Shown one piece after another: positions 5,953-14,681 of a stretch of 52,912 nt of DNA. Every line of letters starts with the position of its first letter. The stretch's first letter is position 1. The notes under the pieces were generated by a model. It had not been told where the DNA came from. It saw nothing but the letters and a program-made list of their open reading frames with translations, and did not search any database. This DNA is from Moorena sp. SIO3I8 (lineage in GTDB: Bacteria; Cyanobacteriota; Cyanobacteriia; Cyanobacteriales; Coleofasciculaceae), in assembly GCF_010692325.1 (NCBI RefSeq), contig NZ_JAAHHW010000018.1, positions 91,172-144,083 of the forward strand, in the 5' to 3' direction. Both the position numbers and the translations under genes were made by a program.

Positions 5953-8466
5953 GTGTCAATATTTTCCCCGAAGCCCCAAGATCGACATAGCCACCACCCT
6001 CCGAATCCCTCAAAGAAACTGACGGAGAAATCGGATTTGAATAGGAGTGCTGTGTCTAATAATGGCAAGCCCCCCTCATCAAAGCCAAGACGGCGGAAGC
6101 GGTCGAGGGTAGTTGCCCAAACTCTAAACGGAATCAAGCGTGTATCTACTACGGTTATCAAACCGCTAATCGGACCAAAAGCAATCTATCGTCGCTCCTG
6201 GTTTTGGATCGGACTAGGGGTGGGTGGCAGTGCGATCGCATTGGGTTGGGGTTGGCAAAAGCTAGAAAGCTCTCTGCCAGATTCTACTAAGGATGTCTTG
6301 ACCTATGTTCGAGATGACACCATCACCATCAAAGCTGCCGATAGCACTATTATCCAGCAAATTGGGCCAGCTACCCATGAGACCCTCAAGATTTGGGAAA
6401 TACCCGAAACCCTGATTGAAGCCTTCATTGCTATTGAAGACCAACGCTTTAAAGAGCATAAAGGGGTAGATTCCCAGGGTATTCTCCGTGCTACTGTGGC
6501 TAACCTGAAAGCTGGGGGAGTAGTAGAAGGAGGTAGCACGATTACCCAGCAACTCGCTAGAATTGTCTACTTTGATCACGAACGCAGCATCGTACGGAAA
6601 CTCAAAGAAATGCGCATGGCGCAGAAAATTGAGCAGGATTTGACCAAAGATCAAATCCTGGAGCGCTATTTAAACTTAGTCTATTTGGGTTCCGGTGCTT
6701 ACGGCATTGCTGATGCGGCTTGGGTCTATTTTAGTAAACCCGTAAAAGACCTGACCTTGGGAGAAATAGCAACACTGGCGGGATTACCTCCAGCTCCTAG
6801 TGTTTACTCGCCATTGTTTGAGGGCAAAATCAATAGCTCTAGGCAAAAAGCAGCCAAAGAGCGTCGTGATGTAGTATTGCAGCGGATGTTGGAAAATGGC
6901 TACATCTCCCAGGCTGAAGCCGACAAAGCCATGGCCGAGCCCCTGAGTATTAAGCCAAGCCAACCGAAGCGACTGGAGCGTAAAGCATTCTATTTCACTG
7001 AATACATCCAACAAGAATTGCCCAAATACGTTTCCAAAGAAGTACTGGCTCAGAAAGGGCTGACTATTGAAACTACAATTAATTTAGAGTGGCAAGATGC
7101 TGCTGAAACTGCTGTCCAAAAGACCATGAAAACCTATGGTCGGTACCAACGGTTTGGACAAGCTGCACTAGTTGCCGTCGATCCCCGCAATGGTCAGATC
7201 AAAGCCATGGTCGGGGGTAAGGATTTTAATGACCTAGATAGCAATAATTACCTCAATCGGGTCACCCAAGCTCAGCGTCAGCCCGGTTCTACATTCAAAA
7301 CATTCGTGTATGCCGCAGCAGTAGCAACAGGGATGTCTCCCTATAAAGGCTATATGGATGCGGGATATATAGTAGATGGTTACGAACCTAAGAACTACAG
7401 TGAGAGATTCCGGGGTTCGATCTCAGTGCGGGATGCCCTGATTTCTTCGGTGAATGTGGTAGCCGTAAAAACCCTAGTGGATGTGGGCTGGGAGCCGATC
7501 ATTAAACTAGCTCAAAAAATGGGGATTAAATCCAAACTCCATCCCACCTACTCCCTAGCCTTAGGAGCATCTGAGGTAAACCTGTTAGAACTCACCAATT
7601 CCTATGGGACCTTAGCCGCCCAAGGCATTCACCACGATGCTCATGGGATTCGCCGCATTATTGACCAGCACGGTAACGTGATTTATGACCACAAACTCGA
7701 GGGTGAGCGAGCTATTGATGCAGAAACAGCAGCCATTGTGACCTGGATGCTCAGGGGTGTGGTTACCGGGGGTACCGGAACAGCGGCTCAAATTGGACGA
7801 CCAGCAGTTGGAAAAACCGGTACTACGGATGATGCCCGTGACCTCTGGTTTGTGGGCTATATTCCCCAATTAGTAGCTGGGGTTTGGTTAGGTAATGATG
7901 ATAATAAGCCTACCAAGGGTTCTAGTGCAACTGCTGCTGCCACCTGGCGTCAGTTCATGTTGGAGGTAATCGAAGACTTAGACCGTGAGTCCTTTACTGA
8001 GCGCCCCAGGAAGTTATCAGGTCGGGAAGCTACCATTGAAGCTCAGCCGATTAAACCCAAACGAGTTATTAACAAAAAATTTGTTCCCACTACCGTTACC
8101 GCTTCCACAACTCGGTCAAGGAGAAGAACGAGTTCAAGAAGAGCTAGTTCAACCAGAAGAGCCAGTTCTACACGGCGGCGTAGTAGTCGGGTCAGGGTGT
8201 CTAGGAAGAACTCTCAACCCAAACGGTATTACCGTCGCAAAGCTACAACTAAACGGTCTTATCCCCGTAAAAGTACCACCAGACGCTATACGCCTAGAAA
8301 CACTGCCCCGAGACGGTCAGCACCAGCCAAGCGCAGGTATGCACCAGCACGAGCAAGGCGCAGACCAGCACCAGCACCCAGAGTTGCTCCCAAGCCGGTG
8401 GCTCGTCCTAAGCCTCAACGCAAGCCAGCAGGAGGTCCGTTAGCTCCCCCAGCAGCTAGAAAGTAG
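5953..8466 (+). CDS. Class A penicillin-binding protein (PBP1A-type)
   Basis: This 837 aa bifunctional enzyme polymerises glycan strands and cross-links peptidoglycan in the periplasm. A basic cytoplasmic N-terminus leads to one membrane helix at about 82-100. The GT51 transglycosylase domain shows EDQRFKEHKGVD (about 162), GGSTITQQLAR (192) and NLVYLGSGAYG (240). The transpeptidase shows S446-TFK, S499-V-N501 and K621-TG. The start is GTG at 5953: AAGGAG lies 5 bases before it, and the ATG at 5951 is in another frame. From about residue 690 the protein ends in a 145-residue tail made almost only of Arg, Ser, Lys, Thr, Pro and Ala, extremely basic and probably disordered, which should lie in the periplasm. 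Cyanobacteria have several PBP1 paralogues; which one this is I cannot say. Confidence 0.93.
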   Translation: MSIFSPKPQDRHSHHPPNPSKKLTEKSDLNRSAVSNNGKPPSSKPRRRKRSRVVAQTLNGIKRVSTTVIKPLIGPKAIYRRSWFWIGLGVGGSAIALGWGWQKLESSLPDSTKDVLTYVRDDTITIKAADSTIIQQIGPATHETLKIWEIPETLIEAFIAIEDQRFKEHKGVDSQGILRATVANLKAGGVVEGGSTITQQLARIVYFDHERSIVRKLKEMRMAQKIEQDLTKDQILERYLNLVYLGSGAYGIADAAWVYFSKPVKDLTLGEIATLAGLPPAPSVYSPLFEGKINSSRQKAAKERRDVVLQRMLENGYISQAEADKAMAEPLSIKPSQPKRLERKAFYFTEYIQQELPKYVSKEVLAQKGLTIETTINLEWQDAAETAVQKTMKTYGRYQRFGQAALVAVDPRNGQIKAMVGGKDFNDLDSNNYLNRVTQAQRQPGSTFKTFVYAAAVATGMSPYKGYMDAGYIVDGYEPKNYSERFRGSISVRDALISSVNVVAVKTLVDVGWEPIIKLAQKMGIKSKLHPTYSLALGASEVNLLELTNSYGTLAAQGIHHDAHGIRRIIDQHGNVIYDHKLEGERAIDAETAAIVTWMLRGVVTGGTGTAAQIGRPAVGKTGTTDDARDLWFVGYIPQLVAGVWLGNDDNKPTKGSSATAAATWRQFMLEVIEDLDRESFTERPRKLSGREATIEAQPIKPKRVINKKFVPTTVTASTTRSRRRTSSRRASSTRRASSTRRRSSRVRVSRKNSQPKRYYRRKATTKRSYPRKSTTRRYTPRNTAPRRSAPAKRRYAPARARRRPAPAPRVAPKPVARPKPQRKPAGGPLAPPAARK

Positions 8467-8527
8467 GTATCGAAGCCATCATGCTGGATGGTACGATAAC
8501 CGAAATACGAGAAAATCTAAACTGGCT

Positions 8528-8728
8528 ATGTATGTATTGATGGAAGCAGGCAGTTTTCCCTTGTGGTTTACCCTAGTGTATGTTGTGGGTTTTGTGGCAG
8601 CAGTTGTGATTGGCTCGATTGCTTGGTACAACTCTAAACGTCCTGCTGGTTGGGAAGGGTCAGACACTCCTAATTGGGTACCAAAGATCGATGATCCAGA
8701 GGATAATTCTAAGGGAGACCAATCCTAA
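8528..8728 (+). CDS. Small single-helix thylakoid-type membrane protein (Psb35-like?)
   Basis: This 66 aa protein has one hydrophobic helix (about residues 12-33, WFTLVYVVGFVAAVVIGSIA) followed by WYNSKRPAGWEGSD and an acidic hydrophilic tail. The helix plus the WYNSKRP-GWE motif resembles, from memory, the cyanobacterial photosystem II assembly protein Psb35 (Ssl2148 type). I cannot confirm this without a search. The start may be 8528 or the in-frame ATG at 8540; neither has a strong ribosome site. It lies 61 bases after the PBP gene on the same strand and is closed by a strong terminator at 8772-8812, so it may be the last gene of that transcript. Confidence 0.7.
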   Translation: MYVLMEAGSFPLWFTLVYVVGFVAAVVIGSIAWYNSKRPAGWEGSDTPNWVPKIDDPEDNSKGDQS

Positions 8729-8771
8729 CAGAAGTTAGTTTGGTTGGGAAAACCGGAAGATTTGACTGAAA

Positions 8772-8812
8772 AAGAACCGTGGCTTCAACACCGTAAGTCA
8801 CGGTTCTTTTTT
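8772..8812 (+). terminator. Rho-independent terminator
   Basis: AAGAACCGTG pairs with CACGGTTCTT across a short loop (with GCTT/AAGT extending the stem), followed by six T. It lies 44 bases after the stop of the small membrane protein. Confidence 0.85.
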
Positions 8813-8864
8813 AGCCCTATTAGGGGAATCAGGCCACTGGTCAGAATTTGTTGGTATCTTAGAG

Positions 8865-9938
8865 ATGTCTTACCAAATGACCATCATGACCGGAGCTGCT
8901 GAAACTAAGAAGAAAGGCAAGTCACTCCCCCCAACACTGATCATCAGGTTGGGAAAATTTGTCTGGACAACTCTCTGGCAAATGATGATGTCGAAGCTGG
9001 CTCCACGGAATAATTCTGGAGAGTACATTCGCCCTGCCAGCGAGTTTAGGAATTTTATCGGGACAGAACCAGAGAATCCTTACCAACCCGAAGCAGGACG
9101 CTACTGTCTTTATGTAGGACTAGGTTGTCCTTGGGCGCACCGCACTCTCGTCGTCAGGGCACTCAAGGGACTCCAAGACGCAATACCGGTATTCATTGCG
9201 TCTCCTTCCTCAAATCAGGGGATTTGGGTATTTAATGAGCAGCAAGAAGGCTGCGATACCCTTCCTGAACTTTACGAGCTGGCAAAAACAGGCTACAACG
9301 GTCGTTGCACAGTTCCAGTGGTGTGGGATAAACAGAGCAAAACCATTGTCAACAATGAGAGTGCAGAAATTATCGTAATGCTGAACTCACAGTTCAATGA
9401 GTTCGCTACTAATCCTACCCTAGACCTTTATCCAGAGGAACTGAAGGAAACCATTGATGGGTGGAATGAGACCATCTACCACACGGTGAATAATGGAGTC
9501 TATCGCTGCGGTTTTGCCCAGACCCAAGAGGCTTATGAGAAAGCTTGCGATCAGCTATTCACAACCTTGGATAAGATTGATCGAGCCCTGGAGACCAGTA
9601 GATACCTGTGTGGGGATAGGGTAACTCTGGCAGATGTGCGTCTATTTACCACTCTGTTCCGTTTTGATGTGGTCTATTATGGATTGTTCAAGTGCAACCG
9701 TTTCAGAATTCAGGACTACGATAACTTAGGCCCCTACCTGCGTGACTTGTATCAGCTTCCTGGAGTTGCTGATACTTGTAGCTTGGAGGATGTCAAGCGG
9801 GATTACTACGGCAATCTGTTCCCCCTCAATCCAGGTGGAATTATTCCCAGTGGCCCTGATCTGACTAGCCTCCTTAAACCTCATGGTAGGGAATCGGGAG
9901 TCGGGAGTCGGGAGTCGGGAGTAGGGAGTAGGGAGTAG
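8865..9938 (+). CDS. Glutathionyl-hydroquinone reductase-like (Xi-class glutathione transferase)
   Basis: A 357 aa protein. A thioredoxin-fold N-terminal domain has the GC88PWAHRTL motif characteristic of glutathionyl-hydroquinone reductases (ECM4/YqjG type), with TVPVVWD and NNESAEII for glutathione binding. A helical C-terminal domain follows, with YLCGDRVTLADVRLFTTLFRFDVVYYGLFK. These cytoplasmic enzymes reduce glutathionyl-quinones using a catalytic cysteine. Relatives are about 320-330 aa. The last 17 residues (RESGVGSRESGVGSRE) are translated from a GGGAGTCG/GGGAGTA tandem array, so the natural stop was lost or displaced. ATGs at 8865, 8877 and 8886 are all possible starts. Confidence 0.85.
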   Translation: MSYQMTIMTGAAETKKKGKSLPPTLIIRLGKFVWTTLWQMMMSKLAPRNNSGEYIRPASEFRNFIGTEPENPYQPEAGRYCLYVGLGCPWAHRTLVVRALKGLQDAIPVFIASPSSNQGIWVFNEQQEGCDTLPELYELAKTGYNGRCTVPVVWDKQSKTIVNNESAEIIVMLNSQFNEFATNPTLDLYPEELKETIDGWNETIYHTVNNGVYRCGFAQTQEAYEKACDQLFTTLDKIDRALETSRYLCGDRVTLADVRLFTTLFRFDVVYYGLFKCNRFRIQDYDNLGPYLRDLYQLPGVADTCSLEDVKRDYYGNLFPLNPGGIIPSGPDLTSLLKPHGRESGVGSRESGVGSRE

Positions 9939-9985
9939 GGAGTAGGGAGTAGGGAGTAGGGAACAGGGAATAGGGAATAGGGAAA
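9891..9985. repeat. STRR array entering the preceding gene
   Basis: GGGAGTC units, then about seven GGGAGTA units, then GGGAATA. The first 48 bases are coding for the reductase-like protein; the stop TAG is itself supplied by a GGGAGTAG unit. Confidence 0.9.
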
Positions 9986-10272
9986 CAATTTTGTTTATCT
10001 GATTACTATGAAGAAAGCTATCAGCTATCAGCTATCAGCTATCAGCGTATTCTTACACTATGATAACCGCTATAGTTGCAATTACTGTAAGGGTTAACAG
10101 CTGAGTGCGATGGCCTTTGGCCACGCTACGCGAACGCATCCAATGCAATTAATACTATAGGGCACCTAAATGCATTGTCAGAATTTAGCTACCCTGTTCC
10201 CTGTTCCCTATTCCCTACTCCCTACTCCCTACTCCCTACTCCCTATTCCCTATTCCCTGTTCCCTATTCCCT
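9986..10272. repeat. Repeat-only intergenic stretch
   Basis: It holds four AGCTATC units (about 10017-10045), a palindromic CCTTTGGCCACGCTACGCGAACGC repeat core around 10112-10136 and a CCCTACT/CCCTATT heptamer array at 10192-10272. I see no gene. Confidence 0.8.
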
Positions 10273-10273
10273 T

Positions 10274-10714
10274 TTAATACTTAAAAGGATATAATTTTTT
10301 TACCGATTGGCGAGATAGAACAACAATCGTTAAAACTCCAACAAGTGTGCCAAATGGTCTGAACCAGCAGAGTAGGCAAGCTATCATAAACGAAAACCAA
10401 TAATTCTTGCTTTTTCTGAGCATATATCCAGAGATAATGATAGCAAAAGCAAAGATTTCTCCAAGGATGAAAAGTATGGCACCAGAAATGACCAGCAAAT
10501 ATCCAGGCAAGTCCGATGAGACATTTCGTGATAACTTAAACCACTCTGATAACTCTCCTGATAAGTCTGGAGGAATTGAGTCAGTTGCACCAATCATGAA
10601 CAGACCAAAAGGGATATACAACATTAGTATAAACAGGGAGTAAAATCCGACAAATCCCCCAAACATGTAGTGAGTCAATGATAATATATTTAACTGCTTT
10701 TTAGGATTTCTCAT
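10274..10714 (-). CDS. Small integral membrane protein, unknown
   Basis: This 146 aa protein has about four membrane helices: residues about 18-42, 68-98 (long, probably a pair) and 107-133. It ends in a basic tail (RQSVKKLYPFKY). I do not recognise a family and see no catalytic motif. The gene starts 2 bases after the stop of an upstream gene fragment (10717-10950), so it may once have been translationally coupled to it. Its stop abuts a heptamer array. It is likely expressed only if the upstream promoter survives. Confidence 0.6.
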   Translation of the reverse strand: MRNPKKQLNILSLTHYMFGGFVGFYSLFILMLYIPFGLFMIGATDSIPPDLSGELSEWFKLSRNVSSDLPGYLLVISGAILFILGEIFAFAIIISGYMLRKSKNYWFSFMIACLLCWFRPFGTLVGVLTIVVLSRQSVKKLYPFKY

Positions 10715-10716
10715 AA

Positions 10717-10950
10717 CTATAAATTAGTCGAATTCCCAAACTTCCCAAACTTCCCAAACTGTCCCAACTTAGCACACCTCCCACACTTCCCTTCAAGACT
10801 CTCTAGGGCAGCAAAAGCCTGAGTGTGAATGGCGGCATCTCCATTGAATGCCACAAATTTTCCTAGTTTAACTCCCTGCGTCATCACCGAAAACTCAAGA
10901 ACTGTTTTACCTTCACCATCTTTCCTAGCTCCACGCTCCGGCTCAGGAGA
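10717..10950 (-). pseudogene. C-terminal gene fragment, unidentified
   Basis: On the minus strand an open frame without a start reads KTVLEFSVMTQGVKLGKFVA and then FNGDAAIHTQAFAALESL. It looks protein-like rather than repeat-derived. It then runs through a TTTGGGAAG repeat (KFGKFGN) to a TAG at 10717. The 5' side is cut by a repeat containing GAGCCGCTACGCGA. It is probably the tail of a lost gene; I do not recognise the family. Confidence 0.4.
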
Positions 10951-11382
10951 TTTTTCTAGTGCGATGCTCCTTTGGAGCCGCTACGCGATTGACCTTGACC
11001 AAAAGGCCACGCTTGGCCTCTGGCCACGCTGCTTGAGGTGCGAATGGTCACGCTACGCGATGAAGCGAAGCTTCCGCTAAAAGCGATCGCATGTTGTAGT
11101 ACGGATTTAGTAGGGTGGGCATTGCTTGAAACCAACCCCCGAACCTGCCGGCGTCAGCTATCAGCTATCAGGCACTATAACTGCATGGGGTCGGATTAGT
11201 GCGATCCCAAATGCCTACGCTGATCTTGATAATATAGCCGAATGGCACTGATGGGGTTCCCGACTTGAGCGACTACATCAATAACAGTATCAGAATACTA
11301 CTTTGGCAAGGGGTCTACTATTAGTGATCGCACTGGAATCTGAATTGTTCTATGATTGTAAGTAAACTACAAAAAAATAACA
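10951..11382. repeat. Repeat-rich intergenic stretch
   Basis: It contains several palindromic repeat cores (TCACGCTACGCGATGAAGCG, GCTACGCGATTGACC), a HIP1 site, half of a TAGGGTGGGC element near 11111 and TCAGCTATCAGC units. No gene is seen; the last about 60 bases presumably hold the xisH promoter. Confidence 0.6.
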
Positions 11383-11799
11383 ATGGCAGCCAAAGATAAA
11401 TTTCATGCTGCGGTTAGAATCGCCCTAGAAAAAGAGCAGTGGAAGATTACTGATGATCCGTTGCGACTGGAAGTAGGCGGAACCAAGTTTGAAATTGATT
11501 TAGGTGCGGAGCAACTGTTAGCAGCAGAGCGAGGCCAAGAAAAAATTGCAGTAGAGATTAAAACCTTCTTGAGTGATTCGCCACTAACAGCTTACCATGC
11601 TGCATTAGGACAGTTTTTGAATTATCGGCTTGCCTTAGAAATCAATGATCCAACTCGTATTCTATATTTAGCCGTGCCTGTGATTGCTTATGAAGCTTTT
11701 TTCAAGCGCGAATTTACCCAATTTTTATTAGAAATATATCAGATTAAACAAATAATTTATGACCCGATTCAAGAGGTAATTGTACAATGGATAACCTAG
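11383..11799 (+). CDS. xisH: XisH family protein
   Basis: This 138 aa protein matches XisH: MAAKDKFHAAVRIALEKEQW at the start, then KFEIDLGAEQLLAAERG, KIAVEIKTFLSDSPLTAYHAALGQ and a C-terminus rich in PVIAYEAFF. The E-I-D-x-G and E-I-K acidic/lysine pattern resembles the core of restriction-like (PD-(D/E)xK) nuclease folds; that is inference. In Anabaena, XisH and XisI control excision of the fdxN element in heterocysts, but homologous pairs occur in many cyanobacteria with no such element. The frame overlaps xisI by 13 bases, so the two are translationally coupled. Confidence 0.9.
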   Translation: MAAKDKFHAAVRIALEKEQWKITDDPLRLEVGGTKFEIDLGAEQLLAAERGQEKIAVEIKTFLSDSPLTAYHAALGQFLNYRLALEINDPTRILYLAVPVIAYEAFFKREFTQFLLEIYQIKQIIYDPIQEVIVQWIT

Positions 11800-12122
11800 A
11801 GTATTATCGCCAGATCATTCAGTCGTTGTTGACGGATTATGCTGCCATTCCCATCGCCAATGGAGTGATTGATTGCTACACGGTTTTTGATACCAAACAA
11901 GACCACTACATGGTAATGACTGTGGGATGGGATGGCTATCGGCGGGTCTATGGTTGTGTTTTACACTTGGATATTAAGAAGGGAAAGATTTGGATTGAAC
12001 AAAATATGACGGAAATGAGAATAGCCCAAAAACTTGTGGAGAGAGGGGTAGCGAAGGACGATATTGTGCTGGGGTTTCAAGCACCAGAATTTCGGCAATA
12101 TACGGACTATGGTGTTGGTTAA
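11787..12122 (+). CDS. xisI: XisI family protein
   Basis: This 111 aa protein matches XisI: MDNLEYYRQIIQSLLTDYA, then DTKQDHYMVMTVGWDGYRRV, HLDIKKGKIWIEQNMTE and the ending FQAPEFRQYTDYGVG. It is the invariable partner of XisH, and the ATG lies inside the xisH 3' end (13-base overlap). In Anabaena it is needed for fdxN-element excision. Here no recombinase gene (xisF type) or nitrogenase gene is near, so the pair probably does something more general. Repeats follow immediately. Confidence 0.9.
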   Translation: MDNLEYYRQIIQSLLTDYAAIPIANGVIDCYTVFDTKQDHYMVMTVGWDGYRRVYGCVLHLDIKKGKIWIEQNMTEMRIAQKLVERGVAKDDIVLGFQAPEFRQYTDYGVG

Positions 12123-12494
12123 TTTATAAGCAGTCAGCGGTCAGCAGTCAGCGGTCAGCATGGTAGGGTGGGCAAATATTGAAAGTTTGGCAATTTAATG
12201 AGGAATCATCGACCTTTGCCCACCTGACAAGAGCCAATGCGATACGCGCACGCTACGCGAACAGCTATCAGTGGGGTAGGGTGGGCAAATATTGAAAATT
12301 TGGCAATTATATTAGGAATCATCGACCTTTGCCCACCCTACAAAAGCTAAATGAATTGTGATAATATTGTTCCCTGTTCCCTAATCCCTGTTCCCTGTTC
12401 CCTACTCCCTGTTCCCTGTTCCCTACTCCCTGTTCCCTGTTCCCTTTTCCCTATTATTGACTATTTATATCCTGAACTTATCAACCTCTAAACT
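12123..12494. repeat. Two MITE-like elements and an STRR array
   Basis: Two related elements lie at 12163-12226 and 12276-12341. Each starts GTAGGGTGGGCAAATATTGA and the second ends TTTGCCCACCCTAC, giving inverted ends. A CCCTGTT/CCCTACT heptamer array follows at 12368-12454. No gene is seen before the ATG at 12495. Confidence 0.8.
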
Positions 12495-13436
12495 ATGCTT
12501 TCACAAAACCTGAGAATTGTTACTCTGCTCCCCAGTGCCACAGAAATTGTGGCCGCTTTAGGATTAGCTGATGCCATTGTGGGGCGATCCCACGAATGCG
12601 ACTATCCCGCAACCATCAAAAATCGACCTGTCTGCACCGAGGCTCAAATCAACAGCGACAAACCTAGTGCTGAGATTGATGATGATATAAACAATCTGGT
12701 AAAACGTGCCTTGAGTGTTTACCAAGTAAAAACTGATGTTTTAGAACAATTGCAACCAACCCACATTGTTACTCAAGATCAATGTGATGTCTGTGCTGTG
12801 AACTTCGATGTGGTCGAGAAAGCAGTTGCCAAGCTTACTAATAGCCAGCCTCAGATAATTTCCTTGCAGCCAAACTTGCTAACTGAAGTTTGGGCAGATA
12901 TTGAGCGAGTTGCTGTCATCCTGGGAGTAGAGTCACAATCTCTACTGAACCAATTACAGTCTCGCGTGGAAACCTGTAGGCAAAAGACACAGGAAATGTC
13001 GGAAAATGACCGCCCTACTGTTGCTTGCATTGAGTGGACTGATCCTCTGATGGCTGCTGGTAACTGGATTCCTGAATTAGTGACAATTGCAGGTGGTAAT
13101 CCTCTGTTTGGGGCTTTAGGTAAACATTCGCCTTATCTGGAATGGGATGCTTTAGTAAAAGCTAATCCAGACGTAATTATTGTAATGCCTTGCGGCTTTG
13201 ATTTGGAACGCACAAAACAAGAAACCCAACAGATGGCTCACCATTTGCAGTGGTCAAGTTTGCAAGCCGTACGCCAGGGTAAGGTTTTTGTTACTGATGG
13301 TAATGCGTATTTCAATCGTCCAGGACCAAGACTAGTCGATTCAGTAGAAATGATAGCAGAAATTTTGCATCCAGACCTGTTCACTTTTGGTTATCAAGGC
13401 ACTGCTTGGGAAAGGTTTGAGGTAGGAAATGCTTAA
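12495..13436 (+). CDS. Cobalamin-binding (BtuF-like) periplasmic-binding-fold protein
   Basis: This 313 aa protein has the helical-backbone metal-receptor fold of BtuF-type proteins. RIVTLLPSATEIVAALGLADAIVGRSHECDYP is the classic opening (residues 7-38, read in two parts); THIVTQDQCDVCAVN and VIIVMPCGFDLERT follow. Relatives bind vitamin B12 or corrinoids for uptake. No signal peptide or lipobox is visible, so this one may be cytoplasmic, as in many bacterial 'cobalamin-binding protein' genes without a transporter nearby. Its last 8 bases overlap the start of the ATPase gene (ATGCTTAA), so it is translationally coupled to the ATPase/nuclease pair. Confidence 0.8.
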   Translation: MLSQNLRIVTLLPSATEIVAALGLADAIVGRSHECDYPATIKNRPVCTEAQINSDKPSAEIDDDINNLVKRALSVYQVKTDVLEQLQPTHIVTQDQCDVCAVNFDVVEKAVAKLTNSQPQIISLQPNLLTEVWADIERVAVILGVESQSLLNQLQSRVETCRQKTQEMSENDRPTVACIEWTDPLMAAGNWIPELVTIAGGNPLFGALGKHSPYLEWDALVKANPDVIIVMPCGFDLERTKQETQQMAHHLQWSSLQAVRQGKVFVTDGNAYFNRPGPRLVDSVEMIAEILHPDLFTFGYQGTAWERFEVGNA

Positions 13437-14679
13437 GAAACTTATCCTGGAAAATTGGAAAAGCTTCCGTTATGCAGAACTCCCGATTGATCCCCTGACT
13501 GTGTTGATCGGGACGAATGCTAGTGGAAAATCTAATCTAATTGATGCTTTGGAATTTTTCAAACGAATAGTGTTTGGAAAGGAGATTCGATCGGCTTTGG
13601 CAGGGGATGCTGCGTTTCCTGGGATTCGAGGTGGAGTAGAGTGGGCGTCACTCAAGCCAGAATCTCACTTTACCTTGAAAGTTGTGGTTGAGGGAGAGGA
13701 TGATGAAACCGATTACCTTTATAGTATTACAGTAGAAACCAAACCAAGTGTTCAGTTAGCTAATGAATCTCTAATTCGCCAGGTCTATTCACCAGATAGT
13801 AATCAAATCCTTACTCAAACTAGTTTGTTCCAAATATCTTATCCTAGAACTCAAGATAAAGATATTCATATTAAATTGGTAGATCAAGAACAAATTTTGT
13901 TGATAAATTTCTTGAAAGGTTCTAATTCTATTTTGAGTAGACTTAGGGGAATAAACTATAATGCCGATATGAAAAATATAATTATAAACGTTTGTAGAAT
14001 TATAGAAAATATTTTTATTTTTAATCCTATGCCTGCCAGAATGCGGAACTATTCACCCCTTTCTGATCGCATTGAGAGTGATGGCTCTAATATTGCTGGT
14101 GTGCTAGCCGCATTACCTAAAGAGCAAAAAGACGAGTTTGACTCAACGGTATCTGCTTACTTGAAATATCTGCCAGAACGAGATATACAGGAAGTTTGGG
14201 CGGAACCAGTAGGAAAGTTTGGTACAGATGCTATGCTCTACTGTAAGGAAGAATGGAAACCTGGTCAAACTACAGAAATTGATGCCCGAGGAATGTCGGA
14301 TGGAACCCTGCATTTTTTAGCAATTATTACCGCACTGATCACACGACCAGAAGGGAGTCAATTAGTAATTGAAGATGTAGACACTGGATTGCATCCCTCT
14401 AGGTTACATCTGCTGATAAACATGCTCAAAGAAATTGGAGAAAAGAGAAAAATAGACATATTAGTCACTACTCACAATCCGGCTTTGCTAGATGCTTTAG
14501 GACCAGAAATGATTCCCTTCGTAGTTGTGGCACACCGGGATTCAAAAACTGGAGAAAGCACACTCACCCTTCTAGAAACTATTGATAATTTACCTAAATT
14601 GATGGCATCTGGTTCCTTGGGTAACCTAGTGACTAAAGGAGCTATTGAAAGGAATATTTCTGATCCTAAGCCACTATAG
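13429..14679 (+). CDS. AAA_21/ABC-type ATPase (defence-system type)
   Basis: This 416 aa protein has a Walker A GTNASGKSN at residues 28-36, directly after the N-terminal LKKLILENWKSF typical of SMC/OLD-like ATPases. It also has an ABC-like signature RGMSDGTLHF (about 287-296), a Walker B VIEDVDTGLHP (about 313-323) and the H-loop LVTTHNPALLDAL. An A+T-rich middle section (about 140-190) interrupts the core, as in RecF/OLD/RloA-like proteins. It lacks its own nuclease (Toprim) domain; the PIN-like gene starting 2 bases downstream would supply it. Such two-gene ATPase-nuclease modules are often anti-phage or toxin-like, but no function is shown here. Confidence 0.85.
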   Translation: MLKKLILENWKSFRYAELPIDPLTVLIGTNASGKSNLIDALEFFKRIVFGKEIRSALAGDAAFPGIRGGVEWASLKPESHFTLKVVVEGEDDETDYLYSITVETKPSVQLANESLIRQVYSPDSNQILTQTSLFQISYPRTQDKDIHIKLVDQEQILLINFLKGSNSILSRLRGINYNADMKNIIINVCRIIENIFIFNPMPARMRNYSPLSDRIESDGSNIAGVLAALPKEQKDEFDSTVSAYLKYLPERDIQEVWAEPVGKFGTDAMLYCKEEWKPGQTTEIDARGMSDGTLHFLAIITALITRPEGSQLVIEDVDTGLHPSRLHLLINMLKEIGEKRKIDILVTTHNPALLDALGPEMIPFVVVAHRDSKTGESTLTLLETIDNLPKLMASGSLGNLVTKGAIERNISDPKPL

Positions 14680-14681
14680 AC

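Noticed and set aside
7985-8443. 152-codon plus-strand frame inside the PBP gene
   Set aside because: Shadow frame of the low-complexity Arg/Ser/Pro tail; no ribosome site.
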